A program made the position numbers and the translations under genes. Shown here one piece after another: positions 15,889 to 29,741 of a stretch of DNA of 64,000 bases. The DNA is from Numida meleagris (Eukaryota > Chordata > Aves > Galliformes > Numididae): positions 100,710,806 through 100,774,805 of the forward strand of contig NC_034409.1 in the NCBI RefSeq assembly GCF_002078875.1. Direction: 5' to 3'. The notes under the pieces are model-generated. The model did not search any database, was not told the DNA's origin, and saw only the letters and a program-made list of their open reading frames with translations. How positions within the stretch are numbered: position 1 is the first letter of the stretch; every line of letters begins with the position of its first letter.

Positions 15889-18732
15889 GGAGGATTGCTG
15901 CCATTTAACCTTTTAAGTCTGATGAGCACGAGATGAGAAGAGCCTTGAAGCTTCTAAGGTGCCTTCAGGTTGGACTGGCAGTGGTGGAGCCTCTGATGCT
16001 CACTACCTGTGCCTCCCCTCTCACCAGGGGTCTTTCCCAGCTACACAACTCATGGTAGTGATGTTTCTTAAGCTTCAATGTAACAAGTAAACCTGAGCTG
16101 ATGAGGCCTTAGGCCAATTTCCAATCTCATATTGCATTTCTGCTGATGTGCTCAGCTAACTATGAGATATTCTAACAAAATTACTCCTTATCTTGCAAAC
16201 ATTCAGAAGTGCTCAATTCTACTAAGTTCACCTACACGTCCTGCGGGTTTGCACCGATTTTCCAGTTTCGGTTCTTATGGCAGGCTTGCTGCTGATTTCT
16301 GCCTCCCTCCCAGGTTTGCTGCTCCGAACACCAAGCACTGCATAACACAGCTGACAAGGCTTACTGCACACCTACGCTATGTTGCCATTTGGACAGAAAG
16401 CCTCTCTCAAAACCCCAACTAAATTTTCCTTTAGGACTGCACTACAAAAACTCTGCAGGGAATTAAACGTGTGCTAGCAACTTCTGATGGGTCTTGTCCT
16501 GAGATCTCCAGCTAAGAGACTGAGTCACTTACATATTCCGCATCACATCAAGAGAATGAAAGAGCTCTCTTCACACTATCTCTCTTTCTATCAAGTTTGT
16601 CTTGAAGGCCTCAAACATCACAGCACTTTGAGGAAAAAATAGCTCTGTTCCTGCCTCCTGCCCTCAGGGACTGGATTGTGATGATGCTTCACAATCATTG
16701 TGAGGCTAAAAATAAAAGATAACTAATTTAGAAAGTCTCTAGTCTGCACAAGCTGCTGATAACATACAACCTTTGGAACCATTTTCAGATACATCCAACA
16801 TCAGTGTCATCACAAGGAGGACTGAACAAACCTATCTGAAGATAAAAAAAAATAGTAGCACTTCTTTTAAAAGTATTGCACACACAAAGATCAAAATCAA
16901 CTTAAAGTAAAAGGCAAGAGAATGAAATGAGAGAAAGAACTAGATGTGGTGATAGTGATTCGCCCTATATGGGATGTCAAAACATTTAAAATACTTGAAT
17001 TAATGAATCACTGGTCATGTCAGTGGTCTATCATATGGCTAAAATACACAAACTGGTGGAGAATTTTATGCATCATTCAAGTTTTCTTAATAGCCAGTGG
17101 TTTAATTCACTTACATCCATTGCCTGCCAAGAAAAATTATCCACGTTACAATACGATCAAATAATCTAGAGCATCGATCTACACAGATAAGCAGCTTCTA
17201 TACAGTTACACTGAATAACATAAGGCTATGGTCCAACCATTTACAATAATGTCTGGGGTGGAAATCTCTCCTTGACTAATCCGGAAGCTTGAGGGCAGAT
17301 TAGTCTCCCAAAGAACAACTCATGCAACACAAATTACACCAACACCAACTATTTGCATTATTAGTATTCTACAAAAGTGGAAAGTATGGGTATATTTATA
17401 AAACTGTAATCATGTATTACTGTCCCCTTTGAGCATGACCTCGAAGTAGCAGCACGTGCTTCTTTGCTGCCTCATAGCAAATCACTAAATAACAGATCAA
17501 TTAACATGCTGTCTCCAGTAAACTATAAGAACCACTCTTTTTTTTTTTTCCACAGTACATCCACAGTTTCCAAAGACCAAATGAAACACTACTACTCATC
17601 ACTTCTATAAATAAGACATCTCCATCAGAATTGAATTTCTAGAATGGAAAATACAGGTATTTGCAAAGTGGCAACTTAATGATCCTGAAAACAATTACCT
17701 CAATAGACCTTACTTAGAGCTGTGTAAATATTTGTCTAACATCACAAGCTGTTAGAACACCAAGGTGATGTTTCAGATACAGAAAACAAAATTACTAAAT
17801 TTGTTTTAGATTTATTAACAAATTCCAAAATTATAATAAGAGTTGGTAGCACTGAAAGATTATATATTATGTGTGCAGTGTTGACAGCAGGTTCTCCCTT
17901 AAAGAGTTTCAGCATTTCAGCAGCGTTTCAGCCATAATACTCAGCTCTTCCAGAACTGCCTGCACCTTATTGCACGCTTCCCTGCTGTGATTCCTTTATG
18001 AGGAACTAAATATTCAAGTGCTTAAAATATCTGACAGTAAAGAAATTTAAAATACTGGAACATTATACTTGAAAGGTATCTTGCCTGCTCACACAAAAAA
18101 GAATCACAATACAAACTAATTCTTTAGGTGAGAACATTAAAAACAACCCACACACAATAAATGCTAAAGATAGGGATCAGAAAATGATGCCATAAGAGAA
18201 AGCACATCAGGTATATAGCTGCTTATTCTAAGTATGATGCTTTGGATAATGAAAGGAGACATAATCCAGCTTCTTTCCAATTATCTTTTGTCAAATAATT
18301 AATATTTACAAGCCTAATAAAACTATGACAAAACAAGGGAAGTGCCCTGAATGAAGCAGTTTAATTACTAAAGCCTGTCTTTAAAAACAGGCATTTTTCA
18401 GTTTGTTCTGAAAGCGAAAGCTCTCATTCCAAGTATGTATGCAATGCCAGAATGTTTGCTTTTAATACAACACATCATGCAAGAGTTAAAAGACTAAGGG
18501 AAACTACTTCCTCCTCATGTGAAGATGGGGTGCAGATATCCCTTTGCTTTCCCCTTTTCCAGATGTAATTTAACAAATGTGGCAGAGGAGAGGTGCAGAT
18601 GCTTCAGGGCACGCTAGCTGCAATTTACATTATTTCCAAGATACTCAGAAAGGCTTTTGGTAGCTGAGAACGGGGGACTGAAAGAACTTTAACTCAATTC
18701 AAAAATAGTAAAAAAAAAAAAAAAATTTTAAC

Positions 18733-18776
<44 letters not shown>

Positions 18777-20414
18777 AGACAAAAACAAAAACAAGAAACC
18801 TTAAAGGTTCTTAAAAGAAGTAGTTTTACAATTTTTTTTCGCTCCGTATCTGAACCGCAAAAGCCTTTTCCAATTAAGCACCATCATTTAAGAGGAAGTA
18901 TAGCCCTCTCCTCATTCAATGTCATTGCTTTTTGCAACTACGAAAGTAATTAGTGTATTTGCTAACAGCTCCTCATAATCCCTGTTTCAACAATGAGCAT
19001 TGTCTTTGTTCATAACTAAGGTTATGCTCAAAAAATACAGTCTGCAACGTTTTACCTTGAGAGGTTTTCCATCAACAGACTGAAGTTACAACACTTGAAT
19101 CCAGACAGAACTCTGCTATTCATTTATAATTAAGGACTACAATAGAACATGAAAATAAGAATCAGACCTTGTGCGTGCTATTTATTAGACACTAAAACAT
19201 CAAAAGGCATTCCTGAGTTCTCTAAGAGGGCTTCTCTGATATAGGCTGCAAACATATTCTGCGAATACTAACCCAAAGCCTCTACCACAAGCCTTCAAAG
19301 CATATTTTCATTTGCAATTATTTGCACAGTGAGGACACAATAACAACCTCCATACCTACAGCTTGTTCAAGAACAACAAATAACCTTCTCATTAGAGGAG
19401 GTGCTTGGAAAAATTTCTCTCTGCTTTCCACTCCTAATGTTGACAGCAGTTCCAGCTCTTCAATTGAGAAGTCAACCAGTGCAGTTCTAATTTGTACATC
19501 TGTTGAAGCTTAAAAAAAAAAATTAAATCAAAAAGAGAGTCTAAACACTGTGAAGAACAAGCACACTCAAGTCACACGTCACCCTTAGAAAGGATGCCTG
19601 CACTTCCTCCAAGCACTTAACCACATTCAGGTTGAAATGCGAAGTTTCTCAAACAAAAGCAGCACCAACTTGCATGCAAAGCAGTGTGCTTTCTCTATGC
19701 CTATTAAAAAATAAATTCTGCCTGCTCATCATTATTTCAAAAAAAAAAAATAAAGACAAAAATGAAGTCTGCCTATGAGGACTCTCTACTTGCCCGTACA
19801 CATTTAGCGGGCAAAACAGAAGGAAGCCTTGTTGATGTGCTTTAGCATTTGGACTACGGCTGCACACATTCACAGCTCGGCATCCCACAAGTGAAGATGG
19901 CTGCTGAACCCCAGAAACCCCCAGTTCCATCTAACACAGGCTCTCATCATCTGACAGGAATTTGTCACTTCCCGTCCACTGGCAAACTATCGACTTTTCA
20001 CAAGCTCACAGCACATGGACTGCCAGACTTACTATTTAAGCCTTTACAATACTAGTTTTCCTCCTAGATTTTTATGCAACCTATGGAGCGCAAACACTTT
20101 AAAAACTATTTTAACAGCCTGATTATCCAGATAAGTAATGGAAATAACATCTAGAAGAAAGGAAAGGATACCAGTACAAAAATAAATAAAGAACCCAAAT
20201 TAGAAAAGGAGGAAATACCAAACTATTGTTTCCGCACAACTTAAAGGCATCCCTTGGCCAAAAGCAAGGAAAATTTTCCATCTCTCAACTTTTCTTTAGA
20301 GACAGTGCTGCAGGAGATTGTCAACATCAGCTTGAATAATTTAGGAACAGTTTTTATCGTATAATGTTAATATAGAAACAGTAGCAGCAATTACTGCTGT
20401 CAGACTACAAAATT
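15889..20414. other. APP intron 1 segment, no gene seen
   Basis: AT-rich intron DNA. The outstanding element is the pair of A-tracts at 18710-18775. There is a T-run at about 17537-17550. No repeat family or exon was recognised in the rest. Confidence 0.7.
18710..18800. repeat. Long poly(A) tract, 16 + 42 bases
   Basis: A16 (18710-18725), then TTTTAACC, then an uninterrupted A42 (18734-18775), then a CAGACAAAAACAAAAACAAG tail. It is by far the longest homopolymer in the window. CR1 elements do not end in poly(A), so it is either a simple-repeat expansion or the tail of an unrecognised retrocopy. No parent sequence was recognised on its 5' side. The exact length is also prone to sequencing error. 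Confidence 0.9.
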
Positions 20415-21380
20415 AGAATCGCAGAACGGTTTGGGTTGGAAAAGATCTTGAAGATAATCTAGTTCCAACCCCCCTGCTACAGGCAGGCACAAAGCCCCAT
20501 CCCTGCCCTGGAGGCAGGGGGAATACACAGCCACACTGGGCAACCTGTTCCAGTGTCTCACCACTCACAGTAAAGAATTTCTTCCTTATATCTAGTCTAA
20601 ATCTACCCTCTTCCAGTTTAAAGCTATTTCCCCTCATCCTGTCACTACCTGCCCTTACAAAAAGTCCCTCCCCAGCTTTCCTGTAGGCCCCCTTCAGGTA
20701 CATCTCCTCGGGGCCTTCTCTGCTCCAGGCTGAAGAGCCCCAGCTCTCTCAGCCTGTTGTCATAGGGGAGGTGCTCCAGCCCTCCGATCATCTTCAAGGC
20801 CCTCCTCTGGACCTGCTCCAACAACTCCATGTCCTCCTCGCTTGTGCTGGGGGCCCCAGCACTGGACACTGTGAGACCCCACCTGGAGTACAAGAGCAGA
20901 GTAGAGGGGCACCTCCAGTGACCTGCTGGTCTCTCTTCTCTTGATGCAACCCAGGATATGGTTGGCCTTCTGGGCTGCAAGCACACATCGTCAGCTCATG
21001 TTTCATCAGCCGACACTCCCAAATCCTTCTCCTCTGGGCTGCTCTCAATCCCAACCTGTATCTGTGCTTGGGATTGCCCCGACTGAGGTGAAGGACCTTG
21101 CACTTGTCCTTGTTGAACTTCATGAGGTTGGCATGGGCCCACCTCTCAAGCCTGTCCAGGTCCCTCTGGATGACATCCCTTCCCTCTAGCGTGTGAACTG
21201 CACCACTTCAGGAGGATCTGCTACATGATCTTGCCAGGCACAGAAGTGAGACTGACTGGCCTGTAGTCCCCTGGATCTTCTTTTTTTCTCTTCTTGAATA
21301 TGGGGGGTTATGTTTCCCTTTTTCCAATCAGTGGGAAGGTAATAGGTCAAAAACCACTTCACTGACTGCTCAGTAGAATT
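20415..21380 (-). repeat. CR1 LINE with partial reverse transcriptase, internally deleted
   Basis: This is the longest CR1 copy in the window. On the minus strand it begins with reverse transcriptase remnants (PTDWKKGNITP, then 'GLQASQSH' out of frame for the GDYRPVSLT motif). It then jumps near 21190 to the [16 protein letters not shown] motif from the C-terminal part of ORF2, and ends with the normal 3'UTR and an 'accgttctgcgattct' terminus at 20415. About 1 kb of ORF2, including the usual catalytic core between the two motifs, is missing. Stops and frameshifts make it inactive. It lies in the same orientation as APP. Confidence 0.92.
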
Positions 21381-22317
21381 GTGCACCATCATTGCTCCTT
21401 CCTGAAGACAAATGTTTCCAGCCATCAGGACAGAAAAGGGTTGCCACCCAGCTGCAGACTCACAGCTCCTTCACAAAAACTCACCAGCTTTTCAGAAGTT
21501 CAATGCACTAGGAATTCGGTTGAGAAACAAGACTTTACCAAAAAGCTCCTAGCAAACCAGAGCTTTTATTTGCCTTAACCATGCCCCATTTAAGCCAAGT
21601 ATAAACACCAGGGTGCTGCTCTCCTTCTTCACAAATAGCCAAAAAAGAAACCCCACAGCAGCACCTTGCCCACTCCTCCGCAGCAGCTCCAGAACTGCCT
21701 GTTCCACAAATACATGGAAAACAAGACTGTTCCCAAGGCTGCAGAGGATGTTTTCCTCAGAGCTACCTTCTAGCAGCTGACTGTCCTCCTCACCTTTACC
21801 CTTCACAAGTTCCTGAGGCATACAGTATATTTATCCCAGATCAGGTTTAAGCCTTCCTCAGGTATCTGAAAAAACAAATTTGCATACGCGAGTGGAAGTA
21901 CACATCCAGGAACGGAGGGTTTTCTTCAGACAGGGTGGCTGAAAGCAATAAAAAGTGGGAAGGAGAATCAGGAGTGCAGCCAGGGCCCAGTTCACACCTC
22001 TCTGCAGAAACATTCTTGTGAGAAAGGCTTACAAACTAAGCTTTAGCTACAAAAATCAACATCCCTGCATGTAGTCAAGGAAAAGAAGGGAATGGGGAAT
22101 TACCAGCAAGCCACACAAGTTAGGTTTTTGTGCCAGTTATACGAATGCACTGAAAAGAAAAGCTATACTAACCACAGATTTGTCAGCAAGTACAATGTCA
22201 GGGAGTCTCCCACCTATCACTAGCCCTACAGAAATGCCTATCTCCTCAAAAAACTACCACAAAACGTGTTCCATTCATCTCCATGCAACTTGGGTCACAG
22301 TTCAACTGACATTTTAC
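21381..22317. other. APP intron 1 segment between CR1 copies
   Basis: Unassigned intron DNA, somewhat GC-richer than average at 21600-21830. Open frames here (for example 21549-21821, minus) show no family. Confidence 0.6.
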
Positions 22318-22648
22318 CATTCTCTGCAACTCCCTGAAAGGAGGTTGGAGCAAAGTGGGTGTCAGCCTCTTCTCCCAGATAACAGCAATGGGACAAGAAG
22401 GAATGGCCTCAAGTTGTGCCAGGGAAGGTTCAGACTGGATGTTAGAAAACATTTCTTCTTAGAAGGAGTGGTGATGCATTGGAACAGGCTGCCCAGGGAG
22501 GTGATGGAGTCTCCGTCCCTGGAGGCATTCAAGAACAGTGCGGATGTGGCACTGAGGGACGTGGTCAGTGGGCATGGTGGGGATGGGCTGATGGCCAGAC
22601 TAGATGATCTTAGAGGTCTTTTCCAGCCTTAATGATTCTATGATTCCA
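22318..22648 (+). repeat. CR1 LINE, 3' end with terminal octamers
   Basis: A 5'-truncated CR1 starting in CTGCAACTCCCTGAAAGGAG. It runs through CAGCCTCTTCTCCCAG, CTCAAGTTGTGCCAGGGAAG and GAACAGGCTGCCCAGGGAGG, and ends AATGATTCTATGATTCC. It is among the better preserved copies in the window. It accounts for the 150-codon frame at 22180-22632. Antisense to APP. Confidence 0.93.
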
Positions 22649-22769
22649 TGACAGCATAAGCACTGCAATGCCCAGAACAGCAGGCTGGGCCTTGTCCTCC
22701 AGCCCTCACCTCACACAGGTGGGACTCAGTAGGAAAAGCTACATGGTCTTCCATGTGCTCTACTGCATG

Positions 22770-22795
22770 GGGAGAAAAAAAAAAAAAAAGAAAGA
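22770..22795. repeat. A-rich simple repeat
   Basis: GAG followed by about 15 A and a GAAAGAGA tail, between two CR1 3' ends. Confidence 0.7.
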
Positions 22796-22865
22796 GATCC
22801 AATCCAACAGATCCACAAGTTTGAGGAAAGATGCGTTTAGTTATACTAATCAGCTGAGTTGGTTG

Positions 22866-22945
22866 ATTGTGAGCGGTCACAGGCAAGGGTTGATGGTTGG
22901 ACCAGATGACCTTACTGGACTTTCCAACCTTAATGATTCTGTGAA
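22866..22945 (+). repeat. CR1 LINE, very short 3' end
   Basis: Only the last 80 bp or so of a CR1: TTGATGGTTGGACCAGATGA, then TTTCCAACCTTAATGATTCT. It lies 217 bp from the end of the previous copy, in the same orientation. Confidence 0.85.
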
Positions 22946-25900
22946 CTAACATATAACAAATGTTATTTCTTTTGGTGTATCTACATTTGCAGAAATGCTG
23001 TGGCACTGAATTTGAACTAATCGCCAGAAAGCCTGTTAATTTTAAACTACAAAGTGAGAGCAAGCACTAGAAGAGCCCTAAAGTAAGATCTAGTTTTCAT
23101 TTATATTAAAGCACTTTTTTCTCACAAGAAGGTACCTTAAATTGGTGTAAATTATATATTAAATAATGCATCTGTGCATGGGATGGGTGTTAAAAGGAAA
23201 ATGCTACGCAGAGCCAGACACTGCATCACTGAATGAATTTAAATTGCACCTGCCAGATCAAAAAGCGTTTGAGGAACTATTCTAGTTTGACGAATTTGAT
23301 AAACAAGTTAACATTTGTGCAATGTCAGTTTCTCAAATGAGCTATATAGCTCAAATGTCAGTGTTCAGTAACTTATTGACTTATTTTTAATAGAATAGCA
23401 GTCTTCTGTTTTCAGGAATTCATTTGAAGTAGCTGTTGACTTAAAAATATAGTTTCACATCTCATCCATCACATTTCCAGCACTTTGAGTAAGCATCTCA
23501 TGCTAGAACAATTCTTCTCTATGGAATCTCCACTTTTTTTTTTTTTAATAATGGTTTATTTTTTTCCAACACTGCCTGCTAAAACTTGGGCTGCAAAAGG
23601 AAGTTTGTATGAGAATGCTAATCTGAAGGATAGTTACATTTTTTCTCAAATCCATAAAATGGATTAGTGCTCAACAGCTCACAGAATCAAAGGGAAAGGA
23701 AAGGAAGAGCAATGAAACACAAACACTAAAATTGCACTCTCAAGTATGACTCTCATATGGCTGACATATTACACAAATCCTGTATTTTTGGCAACATATT
23801 AGTTAAAATGAGCTGAAGTATAGCAAGCATGCAAACTTCCTTGAAACAAACTTCCTTGAAGAAGAGATATCACATTTTACAGATTCGGAACATATTGCGT
23901 GCTTACAGTTTTCCCAGTGTAGGAAGAAGCACTGAACTGCTGCACTAATTGCTCTAAACCTACAGATTACCACACTGGAAGAAATAGATAGCTCACTTCG
24001 TAACCTCCTCCGGGAAGGAAGAGAAGCACAGACCACCTACTCAGCAGATTTTTCTCCTGATGCAGTCTGACTATTCAGAAACTCCCCACAGCCAAAAGAG
24101 CTGGTGTTTTGTTTGTAACACAGGAGCTACTCTCTGCATCAACTGTATAACAAATGAAGCTCCACAGATGATAGCTTACTTTCATTATTCTTTTACATCG
24201 TTTGTTATCTACCCTCAATACACTTACACTGCTGAAGTAACTGCTCCATGGACCACATTGCTACTGGTATTCTTCAAAATACCCAGAATGGTAGCCTCCT
24301 CCATTGCCATCTGGATGAACCACAAACATCTGAACACAGCTGTGTGAGAAGCCAGATGTAACTTGCTAGTTTAAACAAACAGTATTTGTCAGCTGTCCTA
24401 CACTGCTACAGCATTCCATTAATATGCCAAATATCCCCCTCACCTTCACCTGATGCAGGACTACTACTGCCTGAGACGCTATTTCCTCTCTGCAAGTTGT
24501 CCTACTGGTTGGCTTACCGAAATTATTTTGGATTTCCTAACTTCATTCTACAAACAACAAGAAAATGAATAAAGACATTTCTGGCATTTGCTGACTTTAA
24601 CCACTAGTGTTTGGCAAGGCGAGGACTCAATGACTGCTTCAACGAAGAGCACTTCCGTAAGATCCGTCCCAAGATATTATGCTACCCAGGATGCCAGCAT
24701 GTCTCTAATTAGAGCAAGTTATTTTTAGCTCTCAAGAACACCAACATAAGAAAGCCAGAAGGAACTAATCTGTCAACACTAGGATTAAACAACATAGCGA
24801 ATTACCTGGATGACTTTCAAGGCACGTATGGAAGCCTAATACTAGCTGCCATGTGATTGAGTTGCATGCTGGGACAGCCCTTCAGTCCTTGTCCCATAAA
24901 ATGGAATGAAATTCTGCTTCTCCATAATATCAGGACTGTGACAAGAAGGAAATGAGTAAAGCATTACTAGGCATCCCATGCCAAAAAAGATTCTGTTCTG
25001 TATTAATGGGTACTTAACAGTTAACTGTTACTCTTGAAAATCCCAAGCCCTACTGTACCACTAGACACAAGCTTTTTTTTTTTTTCCTACAGCTGCTCTT
25101 TTTGAGTAGCTACTTTCAGTACCGGTTTTCCTAACAGCAATTATCAGTATAATGGTATTTTTTTGAAATAATTATGTTGCATTTTAAAAAGAAAACTTGG
25201 CCTTCAACCACCACTATGCCCAATTCTCATGGACTCGGAGATGAAACCATCTTTATCTTGTACTCTCCATTACGGCTCTAGTTGACAGAGACTGCTTATT
25301 TAATTTCCACTAGCACAACAAAAAGAAGTCCAGCATTATTGCATACATAAATTATTCATGAAAAAATATTTAAGCAATAAAGAAACAGACTTTCAGAGTG
25401 GCTTAAGAGAGAAAGGCAAAGGATTCTACCGTTTTGAGAGAGAAAAAATAAAATTGAAATATCTGTCATCATCTCAACAGGGCAGATTTCATGTTTCTAA
25501 CTACAATTTGCACTTTACATGCTTTTACTCATGAAATGCTACTATACTGTATGTGCCATAGGCATGAATTTCACACCATTCTGCTCACACTCAAAAGTAA
25601 GTACCTATTCTTTTCAGTGACTAGAGAGAAAAAATAAGAGGAAAAGAAGTGAACCAGCACATGAAGATGGAGGGTAAACAACTTTGTTCAGTACGCTAGG
25701 CAATGTACTACACAATGAATTACATCACAAATTCTCCCTTCAGCACAGGGATTACTCAACATCTGCACAGTCATGATAGACTTACAGGGACAAATCACAT
25801 AAACCAGGAGTCTTAATCTTATTGGAAACAATACAATGAAGGAACTACTGTGCTAGCCAGTCGTTCTATGGAAAACAACTCTTTTAACTCAAAAAACTAA

Positions 25901-28900
25901 GCAAACCCACCCCAAACTGGAATTCTATCAGACCTGAATCAAAGAAGCCTCTGTTGACACAACAACCGCACAGAAAGCTAATTAAGATAAGCCTGTGACT
26001 TCACAAAATCCATGATGAAATTCAAGAAGATAAACAAAACAAAAAACAATACATGGAAAGCATAAGGAACAAAAGAAAAATAGTCCAAGCCAGACTGCCA
26101 TACATTAAGGCGAATGCTACAGAAGCATTTAATTTTTTCTGATTCAGGTATTTCAGTTTTCTACCTTTACTATGATATATTCCAAAAACATTTTGCATTT
26201 AAAAGCACATATGTATGTCTCAAAGACACAGGGTTTATTTAAATTCTTCCACATCTTGTCTTTACAAAAATTCTTACTGTTTCTTTACTGGGGCTTTAAA
26301 CACTAAAAACACAGCACGAGATGCTGTTGGTTTTCTCTTTCCTATTTACATCACTTATGACCACTGTGGGCTCTGGATTTCCAACCTTACTGAGTGCTAT
26401 TGAGCACCATGACCTACATACATCACTGCTGCTCAGGTTTAGGGAGGGACTAAATCCTACAGTCTAAGGGCTTTCTTCCAGTGCACTATTCTTATCACTT
26501 CCTAATAAAACAGAGTAGTAGGGACTGCCTAGAAGTTTAGTTAATGCAAAACTTCTTTGAAATGAGAAAAACGTGAGAGAAAAGAAACATGAAAAAACAG
26601 CTCTTAATTTTACACAAGAACAAATGTAGGTATAATTATCAGGAGCTTGCACTAAGATCTAAAATTCAGATGAGGACAGAGAAAATGACTGACTGAAGAG
26701 GTGAACTAGATGGCAAAATTCAGGGTTATTTTTATTTGTGTTGTTGCTGCTGGGCAGGAAGGGGAGTTGTTTGCCTTTTTTTTTTCCCCCTCTCTTTTTA
26801 AAGAGACTAAAGGACTTAAGGAGGTCCGCTGGGTCCAATCACCAATTGCAGCTGTGCTCAGTCCCAGTCTTCAGAAAAGAAGAGAGATACTCATATGCAG
26901 TTGATTTGAAGGCTCATGACAAGTATTGCATCTGAAAGAAATATCCTTAAATGCCGTTTCAAATTCACACTAATTGAATTTAACAGATTTATGAAAGATG
27001 AACTTTCAGAGGCACTTTCAGATCCTCAAAAAATGCAGATAAATGAAATTATTCATTGTTAACTACTGTTATCAGATATGAAAGAAATGACCCAAACAGA
27101 AAAACTTAATAAAGATGAAGTACTGTTTCTCAACCAATAAGTGGACTAAAACCACAGATCATTAAGCAGAAAAAAACCAAATCATTAGTCTTCTCCTAAG
27201 GGGAAAAAACCTCCAGTTTTTTAATCATTTTGGAACCACGTACTGCAAGATGAAAATCTAGCATTTGTCAATACCTCCACTATATTACTGTCACTTTGAA
27301 CACAAATTCTTCAGACAGTGGCTTGTTTGTGGGGATTTTTGTTTGCATTTTAATTGAACAATCTGGAAGATTAATACAACTTGCCGCTTTTTAGAACACA
27401 TCAGCTGCAGCATCCTGATAACTGCTGTCAGAAATGAAGAAGCAATACGATGCTTTCCCACCTCACACTTGCTGTTGCCTTACTGAGACATAATAAGGAG
27501 CAGACACAACATGAAAGATGTCATGCATTCCGCAGCCCCACAGAGGAAGAAAAATCTGTGCTTGGTTACTGTGCCTGGAGCTCCACAATACAAAGTCCTG
27601 CTGAATACTAACGATGCCTCATATGGGGAGTACAAGAAACTTTATTTCTACTTACTAATAGAGAAACAAGCATGATGGATGTCAACTCTTATTCAAGAGC
27701 AGCTAGGTCATAACATGCAGTGAAAGCAGAAATAACATTTACTTTATTTCACTTGATACAACACCTGAGGACTCTAAGCAGGGATACCAAACCCTCATCA
27801 GGAATTTCTGTGTACTAGAGGTGGGGCACAAACAATCCATGATCTGAATGCTACAGAGTGGCAACTGATAAATCTCCTTCAATCTTCCTCATAGATTTGC
27901 AGATGTTAAAAACTGCTTATGATCTACACTGATGGAACTGTTGCCCCAAGCTGCAGCACTGCTTCTTCTTTGGGTTTTTCCCCTTCTGAAGAACACACTC
28001 TCTGAAAGCTGCACACATTTGTTTTCACACACTCAATCTGAGGACAAGAAACCTTTCAACCTGACATGTTCTCTTATATAACTGAGTCTCACATCACTGG
28101 TTATGCTGAAAGGTTGACAAAAACAGTACCACTAAAAAAAAAAAAAATACAGCACAATCCTGGAGTCTTTCCTGGCTGACATTAAGTGTTACCTTAAAAC
28201 TCTGCTCTTACTCCACTTACAGGCTAGGAAATTCTACAGCAGCCTGTAGCTGTCTTCCTATTTTCCTCCTGCAAACACTCACTTCATGTTTTCTTTCCCA
28301 TTTCCAGCTCTGCTCAACTGCTGAAAGCAGCAGCTTAGAATACCAGCTGCAATAATTTAGGCAGATTTCCTTCAAAATGCCATGGAGCAGGCAAGAATAA
28401 AAAGAAAACCTGGAAGTGTGTCACATAGCCATAATGTCCAAGTAGGTAATCCTCCCATTCAGTGTCAGCTTTGGGATTGTCTCAAGCACTGTCTTCTTAA
28501 ACAAAGTCACCAAGAATTACTTGGTGTTTTCAACATGAGCTAGTGGAAAAGATCAGAGACTTGAACTGGAGTTTGGGGTCCTTCTGCTTCCAGCTGGTAA
28601 CCAGAACCTTGCAGCAGGAGAAGATGAGCAGCTTTCCTACAGCTGTCCCACATCCCTTCTAATTCCCTCCCATGGGTTAAGGAGGGCAAGCAAGGCTTCA
28701 CTGAGACATCAGGAGGGTTCAGCTTACTGCAGCACAGAAGCAGTGCAGAGACTGGCTAAAGAACCCCTGGCAACACTCATAAGACGACACAGCAGGTCTC
28801 CTACTTGCACTTAAGCTATGCTTAAGCAAGCTAAACATATTAATGCACCTTTATTGATGGCATAGCTTTACATTGACAAGCCTTCCACAATCACACTACT

Positions 28901-29287
28901 TTGAAAATGAAATAAGAGTCCCTTAAACTTGCTCGTTCCAACCAAAGGTACATTTTTCCACTCTGTTGACACAGTCATGTTACCCTTCTTGGCTGACCCC
29001 AGGAAAGCAAAGACATACTGCCTGGTTCTTCCCTCTGGTGACATAATAGCAAGTGTTATTGTTATCACATCAACATTATTATTACTTTTAACTTGCACTG
29101 TTACAATCATTCTGAGAGATGAAGTTGCTTCAAGATAACCAAGCATACAGTCAGAACAGCACATACTTAGTTTCAGATAATACTTTTACTTTGTTACATA
29201 CAGACAAAAAATAAGTATCAAAACTAAACTAACAAAGTAACATTAAGAGACAGTGTGACAACAGTTAAGGACTACTAATATTTGGAC
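22946..29287. other. APP intron 1 segment, no gene seen
   Basis: AT-rich intron DNA with T-runs near 23536, 25073 and 26780. No repeat family or exon was recognised, and short frames are scattered on both strands without family resemblance. Confidence 0.7.
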
Positions 29288-29741
29288 AAGGAACTGCTTG
29301 AGAGTCCAGGGCAGAGCCACAAAGATGATTAAGGGAGTGGAGCATCTCCCTTACAAAGAAAGGCTGAGCGAGCTGGGTCTCTTTAGCCTGGAGAAGAGGA
29401 GACTGAGCGGTGACCTCACTAATGTTTATAAATATGTAAAGGGTGAGTGTCAAGAGGATGGAGCCAGGCTCTTCTCAGTGACATCCAATGATAGGACAAG
29501 GGGCAATGGGTGCAAGCTGGAACATAGGAAGTTCCACATCAATATGAGAAAAAGCTTCTTCACAGTAAGGGTAACAGAACACTGGAATGGGCTGCCCAGG
29601 GAGGTTGTGGGTCTCCTCTGGAGACATTCAAAACCTGCCTGGGCACGCTCCTGTGTGACCTAATCTAGGTGCTCCTGCTCCGGCAGAGGGGTTGGACTAG
29701 ATGATGTTTCAAGGTCCCTTCCAGTCCCTGACATTCTGTGA
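29288..29741 (+). repeat. CR1 LINE, 3' end including ORF2 terminus
   Basis: It begins GAACTGCTTGAGAGTCCAGG, runs through AAGATGATTAAGGGAGTGGA and GGCTGAGCGAGCTGGGTCTC (end of CR1 ORF2), and continues through the 3'UTR to GACATTCTGTGA. It is a well preserved but 5'-truncated copy. The 121-codon frame at 29298-29663 is its ORF2 terminus run into 3'UTR. Antisense to APP. Confidence 0.93.

Noticed and set aside
20413..21189. Several frames of up to 113 codons.
   Set aside because: All are fragments of a CR1 ORF2 and 3'UTR with stops and frameshifts.
22180..22632. 150-codon plus-strand frame.
   Set aside because: Its second half is the CR1 3'UTR and the first half is intron; no gene.
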